From assembly GCA_030528345.1 (NCBI GenBank), contig JAUMZB010000001.1:1-64000 (forward strand): DNA of 64,000 nucleotides. Direction: 5' to 3'. The notes under the pieces were generated by a model, which saw only the letters and a program-made list of their open reading frames with translations, was not told where the DNA came from and searched no databases. The DNA comes from Eikenella sp. (GTDB lineage Bacteria; Pseudomonadota; Gammaproteobacteria; Burkholderiales; Neisseriaceae). Shown here piece by piece: positions 44,532 to 53,120 of the stretch. Every line of letters starts with the position of its first letter. Within the stretch, counting starts at the first letter, position 1. The translations under genes were made by a program, and so were the position numbers.

Positions 44532-44934
44532 GGCCAAATACCTTGTCGGAGGGGCTGACAAACAGCACCGTGTTGTCGGTGGCCGGCGCGGTGTCGGCGG
44601 GCAGGCCGCTTAATGATGCCTGGCCTTTGGCCACCATTTTCAGGTAGCCTGTGGCGGCCTCGTAGCGGCTTTGCACGTCGTCGGTAAGCTGGCGCATGCC
44701 GGTGGCCAAGCGGTAGCGGGCGATGTCGCAGCAATACACCGTGAGGATACGCGGCACCTTGGCAAACGGGCGGGTGTAGCGGTTGAGATAGCCGTCTATC
44801 TCGGCGGTGGCGTCGTCCAAAGCCATTTGCGCGGCGGCGCGGTCGATTTGGCCGCTGCGCACCAAGTCGGTGAGCTGCACCATCACGCTCTCGCCAAAGC
44901 GGGTCACCATATCCTCAACGGTGGCATAGCTCAT
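44515..44934 (-). CDS. Mu gp36-like protein (DUF1320)
   Basis: 139 residues: YATVEDMVTRFGESVMVQLTD, AEIDGYLNRYTRPFAKVPRILTVYCCDIARYRL. Head-tail connector family. A full DUS (44639-44650) is translated here as GYLK. Overlaps both neighbours. Confidence 0.9.
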   Translation of the reverse strand: MSYATVEDMVTRFGESVMVQLTDLVRSGQIDRAAAQMALDDATAEIDGYLNRYTRPFAKVPRILTVYCCDIARYRLATGMRQLTDDVQSRYEAATGYLKMVAKGQASLSGLPADTAPATDNTVLFVSPSDKVFGRDSVY

Positions 44935-45293
44935 GCGGCAGGCTCCTCTGCCACCAGCGCCACGCCTTGGGCCACCAAATGCGGCTCGGCCAGCAGGCGC
45001 TGCCAATTGGGCTCGCTCAAGTCTTTGCGCTCAACCAAGCGCCACGCGCGGCCAAACTCCAAGCCGCAGCGGAAAAAACGCTCGGCGGTGCGGGTTTTGA
45101 CCAAGACGGCCTCGGCGTCTTCCGCCGGCGGCTCGCCGCTGGGCTGCGGCATCAAGGGCGTGGCTTCCGGCGGCGGCGCGGCTTTTTCGGCGTCGTCCGG
45201 GGCAATATCAGCTTGGGCGGCTTGGTCGGGTGTGGCTTTGACTTCTGCGGCGGCTTCGGCTGCCGGGGTGGGATTCGCTTTTTTGCGGGTCAT
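44931..45293 (-). CDS. Mu gp35-like protein (HI1506 family)
   Basis: 120 residues: Ala/Pro/Glu-rich N-terminal half and a conserved C-terminal part ERFFRCGLEFGRAWRLVERKDLSEPNWQRLLAEPHL. Follows the capsid gene after a DUS terminator. Confidence 0.85.
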   Translation of the reverse strand: MTRKKANPTPAAEAAAEVKATPDQAAQADIAPDDAEKAAPPPEATPLMPQPSGEPPAEDAEAVLVKTRTAERFFRCGLEFGRAWRLVERKDLSEPNWQRLLAEPHLVAQGVALVAEEPAA

Positions 45294-45305
45294 ATTTTTC
45301 TCCTA

Positions 45306-45343
45306 TTCAGGTAGCCCTAAACGCCGTTTAAAGGCTACCTGAA
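45306..45343. terminator. DUS pair between capsid and gp35 genes
   Basis: TTCAGGTAGCCC (45306-45317) and AGGCTACCTGAA (45332-45343), with ACGCC-GTTTAAAGG spacer. An acquired host-type hairpin inside the phage late operon, perhaps lowering expression after the capsid gene. Confidence 0.7.
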
Positions 45344-45350
45344 AGCGGGT

Positions 45351-46253
45351 TTACAACAGCCAGGGCGATACCAGCACCTTGGCTTTGCCCTTGTGCACAT
45401 TGCTCTTGCCGGCATCGGTGCGCTCGGCCTCCAAAATGGCCTTAGCAGCGTCCTCCAAAGTAGGCGGCACCAAAAGCACGGTCGGGCGGATGGCCAGCGG
45501 GCGGCCGCCGTCGGCTTTTTGCGTCAGCATGCCGGTGTAGACCTTGGCAAAATTGTCCGGAGTCAGCTCTTCGCTGGATTTGGCCGCCATTTGCCAAAAG
45601 CCCACGCCCACGTTGTAGCGCCCGTCCACGCCGTAGCGGTACTCGTTTCGCATAAACACGTTTTCGTCGGTGTCGGCGGTCATGGCGGTAAACTTGGCCT
45701 GTTTACGCTCTTGGAAAATAAACGGTTTCAGGGCGCGGCTGGTATCCAGCAAATACCAAGCGGTGCCGCTGCCGGTGTAGAGATTGCTGACGATGGTTTT
45801 GTTACCGGTGCCGTCCACTTTTTCCGCTACCGGATGGTCGGTATCAAAAAAGTTTTGGCCGTCGTAGCACAAGGTGGCGTGGGCGTTTTTAATCAGGCCA
45901 AATACCAGCTCGTCGGGATGCACTGCGGTGGCACGGCCCATCTCGGTAAACAAGGGCGCGTAGATGCCGAGGTTGTCGTCCTCGATGTCGTTGCGGTTGA
46001 CCTTAATGGAGCTCTCGTAGTGCTTGTTGGCGATGGCGTAGGCATGTGCCTGCATGTCGTTAAACACACGGTCACCCACCCACTCGCGAAAGCCCGGCCA
46101 TTGGCCCAGCCAGCCGTAAGTATTGCTGGCGGTGGAAGACGGCACCACGGTGGCCAGATCGCGAAACTGGCTCTCGGCCATTTGCAGGCCGTCCTGGAAG
46201 TTTTTGGCAAAGCCCGTTTTCAGGGCTTGCAGGGACTGGGGAGTGATAATCAT
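45351..46253 (-). CDS. Major capsid protein (Mu gp34, T)
   Basis: 300 residues: MIITPQSLQALKTGFAKNFQDGLQMAESQFRDLATVVPSST-type N-terminus of the Mu head protein family and conserved DGQNFFDTDHPV. ATG overlaps the protease/scaffold stop. Confidence 0.95.
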   Translation of the reverse strand: MIITPQSLQALKTGFAKNFQDGLQMAESQFRDLATVVPSSTASNTYGWLGQWPGFREWVGDRVFNDMQAHAYAIANKHYESSIKVNRNDIEDDNLGIYAPLFTEMGRATAVHPDELVFGLIKNAHATLCYDGQNFFDTDHPVAEKVDGTGNKTIVSNLYTGSGTAWYLLDTSRALKPFIFQERKQAKFTAMTADTDENVFMRNEYRYGVDGRYNVGVGFWQMAAKSSEELTPDNFAKVYTGMLTQKADGGRPLAIRPTVLLVPPTLEDAAKAILEAERTDAGKSNVHKGKAKVLVSPWLL

Positions 46254-46852
46254 GCGGTTGCCTCCTTGGCTTGGGCGTAGTCATCGGGGGAGATATTGAG
46301 CGCGGCCGCCACGGCTGCCTCTTCCGCGCTCAGGCCGGCTTTGCCGGCAGCGGGGGCAATGCCGCCGCTTTGCATGGCGCTCAAGGCGGCCAGCGGCTGG
46401 GCGGTGGCCAAAAAGTCGGCCAGCGCCTGCGGGTGGGTTTTGCCGAGGTTTTCCGCCCACGCTTTTTGCGCGGGCAGCAAGCGGCCGTCGGAGAGGGCGG
46501 CGGTAATCAGCGCCGTGGTCTTGTCGGCTTGCTGTTGCGCCAGTTGCTGGCTCAAGGCCGCCACCTGTTGCTGCAAGCCTTTGAGCGCGTCCATCGGCAC
46601 CATCTCTTGCGTGGCGGCGGCGGTTTGGGCAGCGCCCGGTTCTGCGGGCGGCGCGGGATCGGCTTGGCCCTCGCCTTTGTCGCCGTCTTTTTTGTCGGCG
46701 GCCTTATCAGCCGCCTTATCGGCCAACAGCTCGGCCAAGGGCTTGCCGCCCGATGCGGTTTTGAGCTGCTCCAATGCCGCCAGCTGCTCCGCCTCGGTGG
46801 CGGTTTCCGGCAGATTAAGCAGCGCGAGCATCTGCTTTAACGCTTCATTCAT
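46250..46852 (-). CDS. Scaffold protein from internal start (Mu Z-like)
   Basis: In-frame ATG at 46852 with GAAGGA just upstream yields a 200-residue scaffold (MNEALKQMLALLNLPETATEAEQ...) as in Mu, where Z is read from within I. Confidence 0.7.
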   Translation of the reverse strand: MNEALKQMLALLNLPETATEAEQLAALEQLKTASGGKPLAELLADKAADKAADKKDGDKGEGQADPAPPAEPGAAQTAAATQEMVPMDALKGLQQQVAALSQQLAQQQADKTTALITAALSDGRLLPAQKAWAENLGKTHPQALADFLATAQPLAALSAMQSGGIAPAAGKAGLSAEEAAVAAALNISPDDYAQAKEATA

Positions 46853-47380
46853 GGTTTTTTCCTTCGGGTTGGTTGCGGGGGTCACAAACAGCTTGGAGGC
46901 GGCGGCCAGCGCCACCGGGTCTAAATTGTCCAGCGCGGGAGTATTGGTCAGGGCCGGCGGCAGCAAGGCCGTCACCTCGCCGGTGGGCAAATATTGAAAT
47001 ACCGGCGAGATATAACGGTATTCGCCTTCGGCAATCCGCTTTTTGGCGGCGGCCGTCCACTCCACCTCCGCAAACAGGCCTTTGCCCTCCACCCACTCCA
47101 AGCGGCTGATCCAGCCGGAAGCGGGGTTGGGTTGGCCGTTTTGAGCCGTGTTAAGGGTTTGGTGCTCGTAGTCCACCATCAGGCGCACCGGGCGGTTGTT
47201 GAGTGCAGCCATCAGCGGCGCGGCCAGCTCGGCCGTCATGCGCCAAAACGGCGCATCAAACGGGCGGCCGTCGGAGGCGCGAAACTCGCCGGCAGGCAGC
47301 AGTTGGATACGGTTGGCTGCGCCGTTAAGCTCCACGGCACAGGCGGCAACCAGCGGAGGATGGGGGGTCTGTCTGCTCAT
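46250..47380 (-). CDS. Prohead protease / scaffold precursor (Mu gp32, I)
   Basis: 376 residues. N-terminal protease half (RPVRLMVDYEHQTLN with catalytic His, GLFAEVEWTAAAKKRI, YRYISPVFQY) and a C-terminal Gln/Ala-rich coiled-coil scaffold. The ATG coincides with the +1 predicted from its late promoter, so a leaderless message is expected. Confidence 0.92.
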   Translation of the reverse strand: MSRQTPHPPLVAACAVELNGAANRIQLLPAGEFRASDGRPFDAPFWRMTAELAAPLMAALNNRPVRLMVDYEHQTLNTAQNGQPNPASGWISRLEWVEGKGLFAEVEWTAAAKKRIAEGEYRYISPVFQYLPTGEVTALLPPALTNTPALDNLDPVALAAASKLFVTPATNPKEKTMNEALKQMLALLNLPETATEAEQLAALEQLKTASGGKPLAELLADKAADKAADKKDGDKGEGQADPAPPAEPGAAQTAAATQEMVPMDALKGLQQQVAALSQQLAQQQADKTTALITAALSDGRLLPAQKAWAENLGKTHPQALADFLATAQPLAALSAMQSGGIAPAAGKAGLSAEEAAVAAALNISPDDYAQAKEATA

Positions 47381-47429
47381 GGCCGCATTGTCGCGGCGGC
47401 GGCCGGATGCAGCCGGTTGAGCGGCCTCA
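47381..47429 (-). promoter_or_regulatory. Mor/C-type late promoter before protease/scaffold gene
   Basis: Dyad TGA-GGCCGC-TCA (47418-47429), -10 GACAAT (47387-47392), predicted +1 at 47380, the A of the ATG. A weaker 6-bp stem GGCCGC/GCGGCC abuts the start codon. Positional equivalent of Mu PI. Confidence 0.7.
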
Positions 47430-47547
47430 CCCGGCAGCGTAATCGGCAGGAGGATAGGCAGACGCGGGCGGGAGTGCTTTAAAGAGCCTTTAAAGAGGCG
47501 TTTTTAGAGGGGTTGGCGGAGCGTGCAATACCCAAGCCTATCCGGCA

Positions 47548-47575
47548 CAAAAAAACGCCCGTTTAGGGCGTTTTT
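47548..47575 (-). terminator. Terminator after gpG
   Basis: AAAAACGCCC / GGGCGTTTTT with GTTTA loop and a T run on the minus strand; closes the unit upstream of the protease promoter. Confidence 0.9.
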
Positions 47576-47608
47576 GGAGCGGAAGCAGAATCAGATAGGC
47601 GGCTGGTC

Positions 47609-48163
47609 TCAAATAGTGGCCAGATAATCGCTGACGGTCGCCACCAAATCGGCCTCATCCTCGGGCGTGAGCACCATAAACGGGCGGGCGGGGATTTTGC
47701 TGCCGGGGTGGTTGACCTTTTTGACCGGATACATACCGGTTGCCCATGCCAAGGCTTTTTTGTTGCGCGGGTAAATCACATGGGCTGCTGTTTGCCCGCC
47801 GAAATTGTGGATGGCGGCATAAACCACATTGGTGCCCACCACCGCGCTGTCGTTGTCGCTCTGCTCAGTGATGCTGTTGCGCAGCCTGCCGGTGTTTTGC
47901 AGGATTTTGCCGCCGACCACCTTTTTGTTGTATCGCGCTTGTGAGACGCGCCCGTGTTTGGTAAGTGCTCCTGCGCGTGACAGCCAGCTGCCGGTTTTCA
48001 GGCCGGCCCATTCCGGGCGACCCTGTGCGTTGAAATTATCGTCCACCGCGCGGTGCAGGCGGGTGGCCACCGAGCGCATCAGCGGCGCGCGGTGGGTCAG
48101 CTTGTCGGCAGCGTCGTCAAGCGCCTGCTGCACGGCGTCGGTGTTGATTTGTATCTCAATCAT
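47609..48163 (-). CDS. Virion morphogenesis protein (Mu gpG)
   Basis: 184 residues: IQINTDAVQQALDDAADKL, NFGGQTAAHVIYPRNKKALAW, IPARPFMVLTPEDEADLV. Tail-to-head joining family. No ribosome site is evident; TAAGTATATATT lies directly before the ATG. Confidence 0.9.
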   Translation of the reverse strand: MIEIQINTDAVQQALDDAADKLTHRAPLMRSVATRLHRAVDDNFNAQGRPEWAGLKTGSWLSRAGALTKHGRVSQARYNKKVVGGKILQNTGRLRNSITEQSDNDSAVVGTNVVYAAIHNFGGQTAAHVIYPRNKKALAWATGMYPVKKVNHPGSKIPARPFMVLTPEDEADLVATVSDYLATI

Positions 48164-48180
48164 AATATATACTTAAGCCA

Positions 48181-48275
48181 AAGAGTGATGCACCCGGGTT
48201 ACCAACTGGAAAGGGAACGTCCGCATAAGCGCCGTGTGATCCTGTTCGAATCAGGCAAAGGGCGCATCACTTTTT
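48181..48275. other. Structured palindromic segment between gp30 and gpG
   Basis: AGTGATGC (48184) pairs with GCATCACT (48264), extended by A/T. Inside are CCTG-TTCGAAT-CAGG, a T-arm-like hairpin, and GCGCC/GGCGC. It does not fold into a full tRNA: the T-arm is eight bases from the outer stem and the D-arm lacks GG. Confidence 0.4.
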
Positions 48276-49643
48276 CCAGATTAAATCGTATTGGTGCAAA
48301 TTATAAATTTGACGCCCTACAACAATAGAGCCGGTGTTGACCATATTGGTGGTTACCCGCTCTTTTTTATTGCTCACCGGATGACGGGTTTTTAACTCGT
48401 AATCCAATGTCACCACCAATTTTCCGTTTTGCCCCGGTAAATCGTAAATAAACAGCAGGCCGTCTTGCTGGCCGGGATTGTTGGACTTTGCCAAACGTAT
48501 TTCATCGGGCGCGGCCAAATGCTCGGGCAGCCGCTCCCAAAAGTCTATCGGTAGGGGTTGCTGTTTTTTATCCCGCCAAGCGTGCCACAGCCGCTCGTCA
48601 TTGATGGACACCACCGCCGTCTGCGGCATCAACTGCCGTGCCGCCAGCGCATCCAACACCGGCAAGGGCAAGACGCCCACGTGCATAAACTGGCCACTGG
48701 CATAGCCGTCGGCCTGTGCCTTGGCCACCATCTGTGTCATCTGCGCCACCAGCGAGCGCATGGTTTCCGGCCGCTTGAGCGTTTCGCCCACCGCCATGCT
48801 GGCCACCCTCGGAGGCAAATCCACCGCCCGCTGCAATTGCAACTGCCCCAGCTGCGCCAGATGGCGGCGGCCCACATTGCCGTCAAAGCCTCGGTCGGCG
48901 GTAAAGCGGCTGCCGTCCGGCAGGCGCAGCGCCTTGGCCGGCACGCTGTCGCCCCGCTTGTTGATGATGATGTGGGTGTCCTCAATCTGCCCGCGGCTGT
49001 CATTGGCTGCAAGGCCGCGCCTGTCCAGATCGCGTTGGCTGTAGGCGGTTACCGTGCAGCGGCAGTTGTAGCCGTTTGGCGGATAAAACGCATCCCAAAA
49101 CGCATCGTCGATGTGATAGACCAAGCCGTGCAGGGCACGGTGGCGCGGGCGGGTGCGGCTGTCCATCACGGCGGTGTATTGCAGATAAGGCATATGGGCT
49201 TTGTTATCCTGCAGCTCCTGCCAGCGCCCGGCCATAAAGGCGCTCTGCATATTGGTGCGATACACGGTTTCCAAGCGGGCGCGGGTCAGCCCCGTGCCCG
49301 CCACCTCGCCGCTGGCGGTGTCCACCAAGTCGCCCGCCTGGTCGAGCTGCAGCCCCTTGGCGCCAAACCGGGCGGCCACATCGTCGCGCCACGCGGCAAA
49401 CGGCTTGCCTTGGCGGGCGGCATCGGCCATGGCCTGATGCAGCTCGCCCACCAAATCCTGCCGATAGAGGCCGGCCACCGTCTGCGCTTTGGCGGCCGCC
49501 TCCTGCGCCCGTTGCGGCCAATCGGCCGGCACCGTGTAGCCCAGCGTCTCAAAATAACGCACCGCTCGCTCGGGCGTGAGCGTAAACGCATAGCCCAAAT
49601 CCGCCTTATTGCCCACCCATCTGCCCCCATAGGTCGGCCACAA
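48267..49643 (-). CDS. Head morphogenesis protein (Mu gp30, F) with extra C-terminal domain
   Basis: 458 residues. MuF domain: VYRTNMQSAFMAGRWQELQ, MDSRTRPRHRALHGLV, AFYPPNGYNCRCTVTAYS. The last ~130 residues (GLLFIYDLPGQNGKLVVTLDY...) form an added beta-rich domain, possibly a BECR-type nuclease as in other polyvalent MuF proteins. ATG 49643 overlaps the portal end by 38 bases; a GTG at 49616 is the alternative start. Confidence 0.85.
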   Translation of the reverse strand: MWPTYGGRWVGNKADLGYAFTLTPERAVRYFETLGYTVPADWPQRAQEAAAKAQTVAGLYRQDLVGELHQAMADAARQGKPFAAWRDDVAARFGAKGLQLDQAGDLVDTASGEVAGTGLTRARLETVYRTNMQSAFMAGRWQELQDNKAHMPYLQYTAVMDSRTRPRHRALHGLVYHIDDAFWDAFYPPNGYNCRCTVTAYSQRDLDRRGLAANDSRGQIEDTHIIINKRGDSVPAKALRLPDGSRFTADRGFDGNVGRRHLAQLGQLQLQRAVDLPPRVASMAVGETLKRPETMRSLVAQMTQMVAKAQADGYASGQFMHVGVLPLPVLDALAARQLMPQTAVVSINDERLWHAWRDKKQQPLPIDFWERLPEHLAAPDEIRLAKSNNPGQQDGLLFIYDLPGQNGKLVVTLDYELKTRHPVSNKKERVTTNMVNTGSIVVGRQIYNLHQYDLIWKK

Positions 49644-51201
49644 ACAGCACGCGGCCCAAAGCCTCTTGCAGCTGGGCGGTATCCAACAGCGGCCATGCCG
49701 CCTCCAAGGCGCGGGCGGCCTCCTCGTAGCTCTGCCCCTGCGCCACCGCCTGCCCCAGCGATTTAATCAGCGGCTCCAGCTGGGCGGGCAAATCCGCCGC
49801 CGCCAAATAACGGTCTGCGCCCGTATCCAAAGCGGCCTGATCCGGGTAGATGATCTCGCCGTGGCGGCTTAAGGCTACCTGACGATAATGGGCGGAGGCC
49901 GCCGCAGTATTGCCCTTGGCGCGCACCTCGGGCGGCAAGACCATATCCGGACGCGGCAGGCTCAACACCGGCTCGCCCTCGGCCGCCTGCGGTATCGCCA
50001 GCTTGTCGTGCGCCCACTCCAAAGGGATTTGCATGCCCAGGCCCACCAACTCCGGCAGGCTCTCGGCATACATCGCCATGTCCTCCGGCTCGCGCGAGTC
50101 AAACTCAAAATAAGGGATACGGGCAGGGTCAAGCGCACCCTTATTGATTTGCAGCAGCGGCCAAATCAGCTGGCGCGTGATGGTGGCGGCCAGCTGCTTG
50201 GCGTCCGACACCAAGAGATCGTGACGCACCTCGTTGTGCACATTGCCCAGCGCGTGGGTGCTGGTTTTGCCGTCCGCTTGGCTGGTGAGCGTGCCGCCCA
50301 AAATCACTTTGGATTGCGTCCGCTCACACCATTCTGTCATTGCCATAAAGGTGTCGCCGCTGCCGTTGGCCGCATTGAGCATCTCCAGCAGCATGGTCTC
50401 CGGGATAATGCCGGCGGCGTTGTGGCCTATGCCGGCCAAGGCGCGCAGCAGGGTGCGCTTGTCCTCGTCGCTGGCGCCGGCCGGGTATTTGCCCAGCCGC
50501 ACCGGCAGGCCGTAAATCTCTAAAAACTCCGCCAAATCGCGCACCGAGTAATTTTTAAACAGGTAGGGCCAAGCCAGCGTGCGCATCAGCCCGCCGCGCG
50601 CCAAAAAGCCGCTGCGCGCCTGATGGCGGTGCACCATCCAGCCCAACGGCCATAAATCCTGCGGCGGCTGGCCGTCCACGCCCAAAAGGCGCACGGTGTC
50701 GTCTTTGAGCGTAAACCAGCCCTGCGGGCGGTGGACAAACTGTTCCGGCAGCCACAGGCCGCCGGTCTGCCGCCAGCCAATCTCCACCGCGGCAAAGCCG
50801 TGGCCGAGGGCGTCGAGCAGGTCAAACATGAGCGCCTCAAAATCGTCCAGCCCGGCCAGCCACTCGCCCACTTCTTCGGTCAGCGCCTTTTCTGCGGCCG
50901 AGGCGTTTTTGGGCGCGACCACGCGCCAGTCCAAACCCATCAGCGCCCGCTTACGTTTGCTCATCTCGGCAAAGATATGGCCGTCTTTTTCTTCCATGTC
51001 CGCAAACAGGGCGGACTGGGCGGCGATGTCGCCCTCTTCGGCCGCCTGCAAAATCTGATGCAGTTTAAGCGGCGTCAGCCCCTTGCTGGGGTGCTCGGCA
51101 AAGGTGCCGTGGCGCGCCATCAGCGCCGCAGACTGGCTGCCGCTTTTGGGTGAGTGTTGTTTGCCGCCTTTTGCGGCATTTTTGTCATTTTTTGAGGCCA
51201 T
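49606..51201 (-). CDS. Portal protein (Mu gp29, DUF935)
   Basis: 531 residues: RHGTFAEHPSKGLTPLKLHQILQAAEEGD, MSKRKRALMGLDWRVVAP, WPYLFKNYSVRDLAEFLEIYGLPVRLGKYP. Portal vertex for DNA packaging. No ribosome site precedes the ATG; a terminator T run does instead. Confidence 0.93.
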   Translation of the reverse strand: MASKNDKNAAKGGKQHSPKSGSQSAALMARHGTFAEHPSKGLTPLKLHQILQAAEEGDIAAQSALFADMEEKDGHIFAEMSKRKRALMGLDWRVVAPKNASAAEKALTEEVGEWLAGLDDFEALMFDLLDALGHGFAAVEIGWRQTGGLWLPEQFVHRPQGWFTLKDDTVRLLGVDGQPPQDLWPLGWMVHRHQARSGFLARGGLMRTLAWPYLFKNYSVRDLAEFLEIYGLPVRLGKYPAGASDEDKRTLLRALAGIGHNAAGIIPETMLLEMLNAANGSGDTFMAMTEWCERTQSKVILGGTLTSQADGKTSTHALGNVHNEVRHDLLVSDAKQLAATITRQLIWPLLQINKGALDPARIPYFEFDSREPEDMAMYAESLPELVGLGMQIPLEWAHDKLAIPQAAEGEPVLSLPRPDMVLPPEVRAKGNTAAASAHYRQVALSRHGEIIYPDQAALDTGADRYLAAADLPAQLEPLIKSLGQAVAQGQSYEEAARALEAAWPLLDTAQLQEALGRVLFVADLWGQMGGQ

Positions 51202-51280
51202 AAAAAATCAGGGCAAGATGCGGTTAATCTTGCCCTGATTATCTGTTGCGCCGTTTCCGCCAGCCGTTTGAACCGCTTCA
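51202..51280 (-). promoter_or_regulatory. Mor/C-type late promoter overlapping a terminator before portal gene
   Basis: Dyad TGA-AGCGGT-TCA (51269-51280), -10 GATAAT (51238-51243), predicted +1 at 51231. A 13-bp perfect stem (51207-51219 with 51227-51239) plus six T residues ends right at the ATG. Transcripts from upstream should terminate; those from this promoter lack most of the 5' arm. Confidence 0.75.
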
Positions 51281-51478
51281 GCGGGGGCGCTGCGGCAGCC
51301 GCCAGCACATCCGCCGCTCGTCAAACAGCAGCTCGCCATCGGCACGCATCCGGTTCAGCTCCTGCCACACCGCCAACCAAGACGGCCGCGGCCGCAACCG
51401 CCCCAAGCCGTCCTGCCAAATCACCGAGGCGGTACACCAGTCGCGGTACACCAAAAAATGCCGTATCCGCTCGCGCAT
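51278..51478 (-). CDS. 66-aa phage protein between terminase and portal genes
   Basis: MRERIRHFLVYRDWCTASVIWQDGLGRLRPRPSW..., basic and Trp/Arg-rich. TGATG overlap with the terminase stop shows coupling. Function unknown. Its stop overlaps the next late-promoter dyad. Confidence 0.7.
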   Translation of the reverse strand: MRERIRHFLVYRDWCTASVIWQDGLGRLRPRPSWLAVWQELNRMRADGELLFDERRMCWRLPQRPR

Positions 51479-53112
51479 CACCACGCCCCGCCGCCAAAAG
51501 ACAGTACGCCGTCGCCGCCACCGCCCTCCCGGCGCGGCACCGGAATATAGTCCACCGCGCCAAAGCCGCTGGTGGCCAGCATCCACAGCATGTGCAGTGC
51601 GTCCGGGCCGTCGTCGTGGTCGGCCATCGGAAAATGCCGCAGCTGCTCAATCAGCGTGCTTTGGCTGGCGTGCAGGCGGATCAGGCCGTTGGCCATATGC
51701 GGCTGCAGGCTCTCAATCCGCAACAGTTTGTCGCTCACCGGCTTGATGCCGCGCGCCGGCACCGGCACGCCCGCCGCCGCCCCACGCTTGACCAGCTCGG
51801 TCTTGAGAAACTCCTGAAACTGCACCGTCTCAATACCCCACAGCAGGCAGCGGTACTCTTTTTGCAAGGCAATCACGTCCTCGATAATGCGGTCGGGCAG
51901 GCGCTTGCGGATGCGCGCCTCCACCACATCGAGCACGCCGGTCTGGCGGTTAAAGCCGCCCACCAAGATGGCGGACGGGTCGCGGCTGGCACCGGCCTTG
52001 CCCAAGCTGGGGTCGCAGGCTCCGTAAAATACCCACTTGTCGTCACGCTGCACCCAAAAGCACAGGCTCTCGGCAAACGGCGCGGCATCGCCGGACACCG
52101 GGTCGTTTTGATACTCGCTGTCAAAGGTAGCGTGGCCGTCGCGGGCGCGGATTTTCATTAAGGCGAGCACCCCGCGCGCCGCCCAAGAGGTCTGCGCCCC
52201 GGCCTCCATCTCGGCCTGATGGGCTTGGTAGTAGGCATCGGCCACCGCCTCGCCGTCGTTGCGGTACAACTCCTCCCAGCGCTCCCACAAATCCATGCGG
52301 TCGGGCCAGCGTAACATCGCCTTAAATTTAACCGTCGTCCAAAACGGATTTTTCAGCGTGCGCGCCAGCACGCTGTCGTAGTGCAAAATGGTGCCGATAT
52401 ACACCACATCATATTTTTGCCCCACGCCGCCCAAAGGCAGCACGGTTTTGGTGAGCCACGCATTAAGCTTGTCGCGTTGTTCCGGGCTGCGCACCTGCTC
52501 GTCGTTCTCGATGTCGTCCAAAATCGTCAGGTCGGGGCGGTAGGGGCCGTGGCGCAGGCCGCGCAGCTTTTTGCCGGAGCCGGCCACCTGCACCTTAATA
52601 TCGCCGGCGGTAACAATGGTGCCTGCCTGCCACACCCGCCCTTGGCCCACCGCCTCTGGAAAGTCGGTGCGTAAACGCGGGTTAAACTCCAGCTCTGCCT
52701 TAATCGCCTCCAGCATTGGATAGGCCTGATCAATGCTGTCCATCACAATCACGATATAGTGCTTGCGCCCGGTCACAATGCACCACAGGCTAAACAGCTG
52801 CGTCACCTTCGTAGATTTGCCCTCGCCGCGTGGCGCACCGATACCGTCATGCTCACCCTTTTCCGATGCCAAGATTTCAGGTAGCCTGCGGTATAGATAG
52901 CGGTGCAGATCGGATTTTTCGGCCGCCCGAACATAGTGCGGGAAATAGGTGTGCACAAAGTATTCATATCCATGCACCCGGTCGAACACCTTGGCGCGCC
53001 GCTCGGCAATCGCCGCCGGAGAAGGGTCAAAACCCACCACCTCCGCTTCGATGATTTGGCGCAGCTGGTCGGAGAGCGCGGACAGCCCCTTAAAAAAATC
53101 TTTATTTTTCAT
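51478..53112 (-). CDS. Terminase large subunit (Mu gp28)
   Basis: 544 residues. ATPase with GAPRGEGKST (Walker A, ~93-102) and LTILDDIEND (Walker B), coupled to an RNase H-like nuclease (YGACDPSLGK, ...WGIETVQFQEFL, DDGPDALHMLW). Headful packaging motor. A full DUS (52876-52887) is in the coding sequence. Confidence 0.95.
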   Translation of the reverse strand: MKNKDFFKGLSALSDQLRQIIEAEVVGFDPSPAAIAERRAKVFDRVHGYEYFVHTYFPHYVRAAEKSDLHRYLYRRLPEILASEKGEHDGIGAPRGEGKSTKVTQLFSLWCIVTGRKHYIVIVMDSIDQAYPMLEAIKAELEFNPRLRTDFPEAVGQGRVWQAGTIVTAGDIKVQVAGSGKKLRGLRHGPYRPDLTILDDIENDEQVRSPEQRDKLNAWLTKTVLPLGGVGQKYDVVYIGTILHYDSVLARTLKNPFWTTVKFKAMLRWPDRMDLWERWEELYRNDGEAVADAYYQAHQAEMEAGAQTSWAARGVLALMKIRARDGHATFDSEYQNDPVSGDAAPFAESLCFWVQRDDKWVFYGACDPSLGKAGASRDPSAILVGGFNRQTGVLDVVEARIRKRLPDRIIEDVIALQKEYRCLLWGIETVQFQEFLKTELVKRGAAAGVPVPARGIKPVSDKLLRIESLQPHMANGLIRLHASQSTLIEQLRHFPMADHDDGPDALHMLWMLATSGFGAVDYIPVPRREGGGGDGVLSFGGGAW

Positions 53113-53120
53113 AGGAAAAT

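Noticed and set aside
48181-48271. tRNA gene suggested by TTCGAAT loop and outer stem
   Set aside because: The T-arm is separated from the acceptor stem, the D-loop lacks GG, and no plausible anticodon arm forms.
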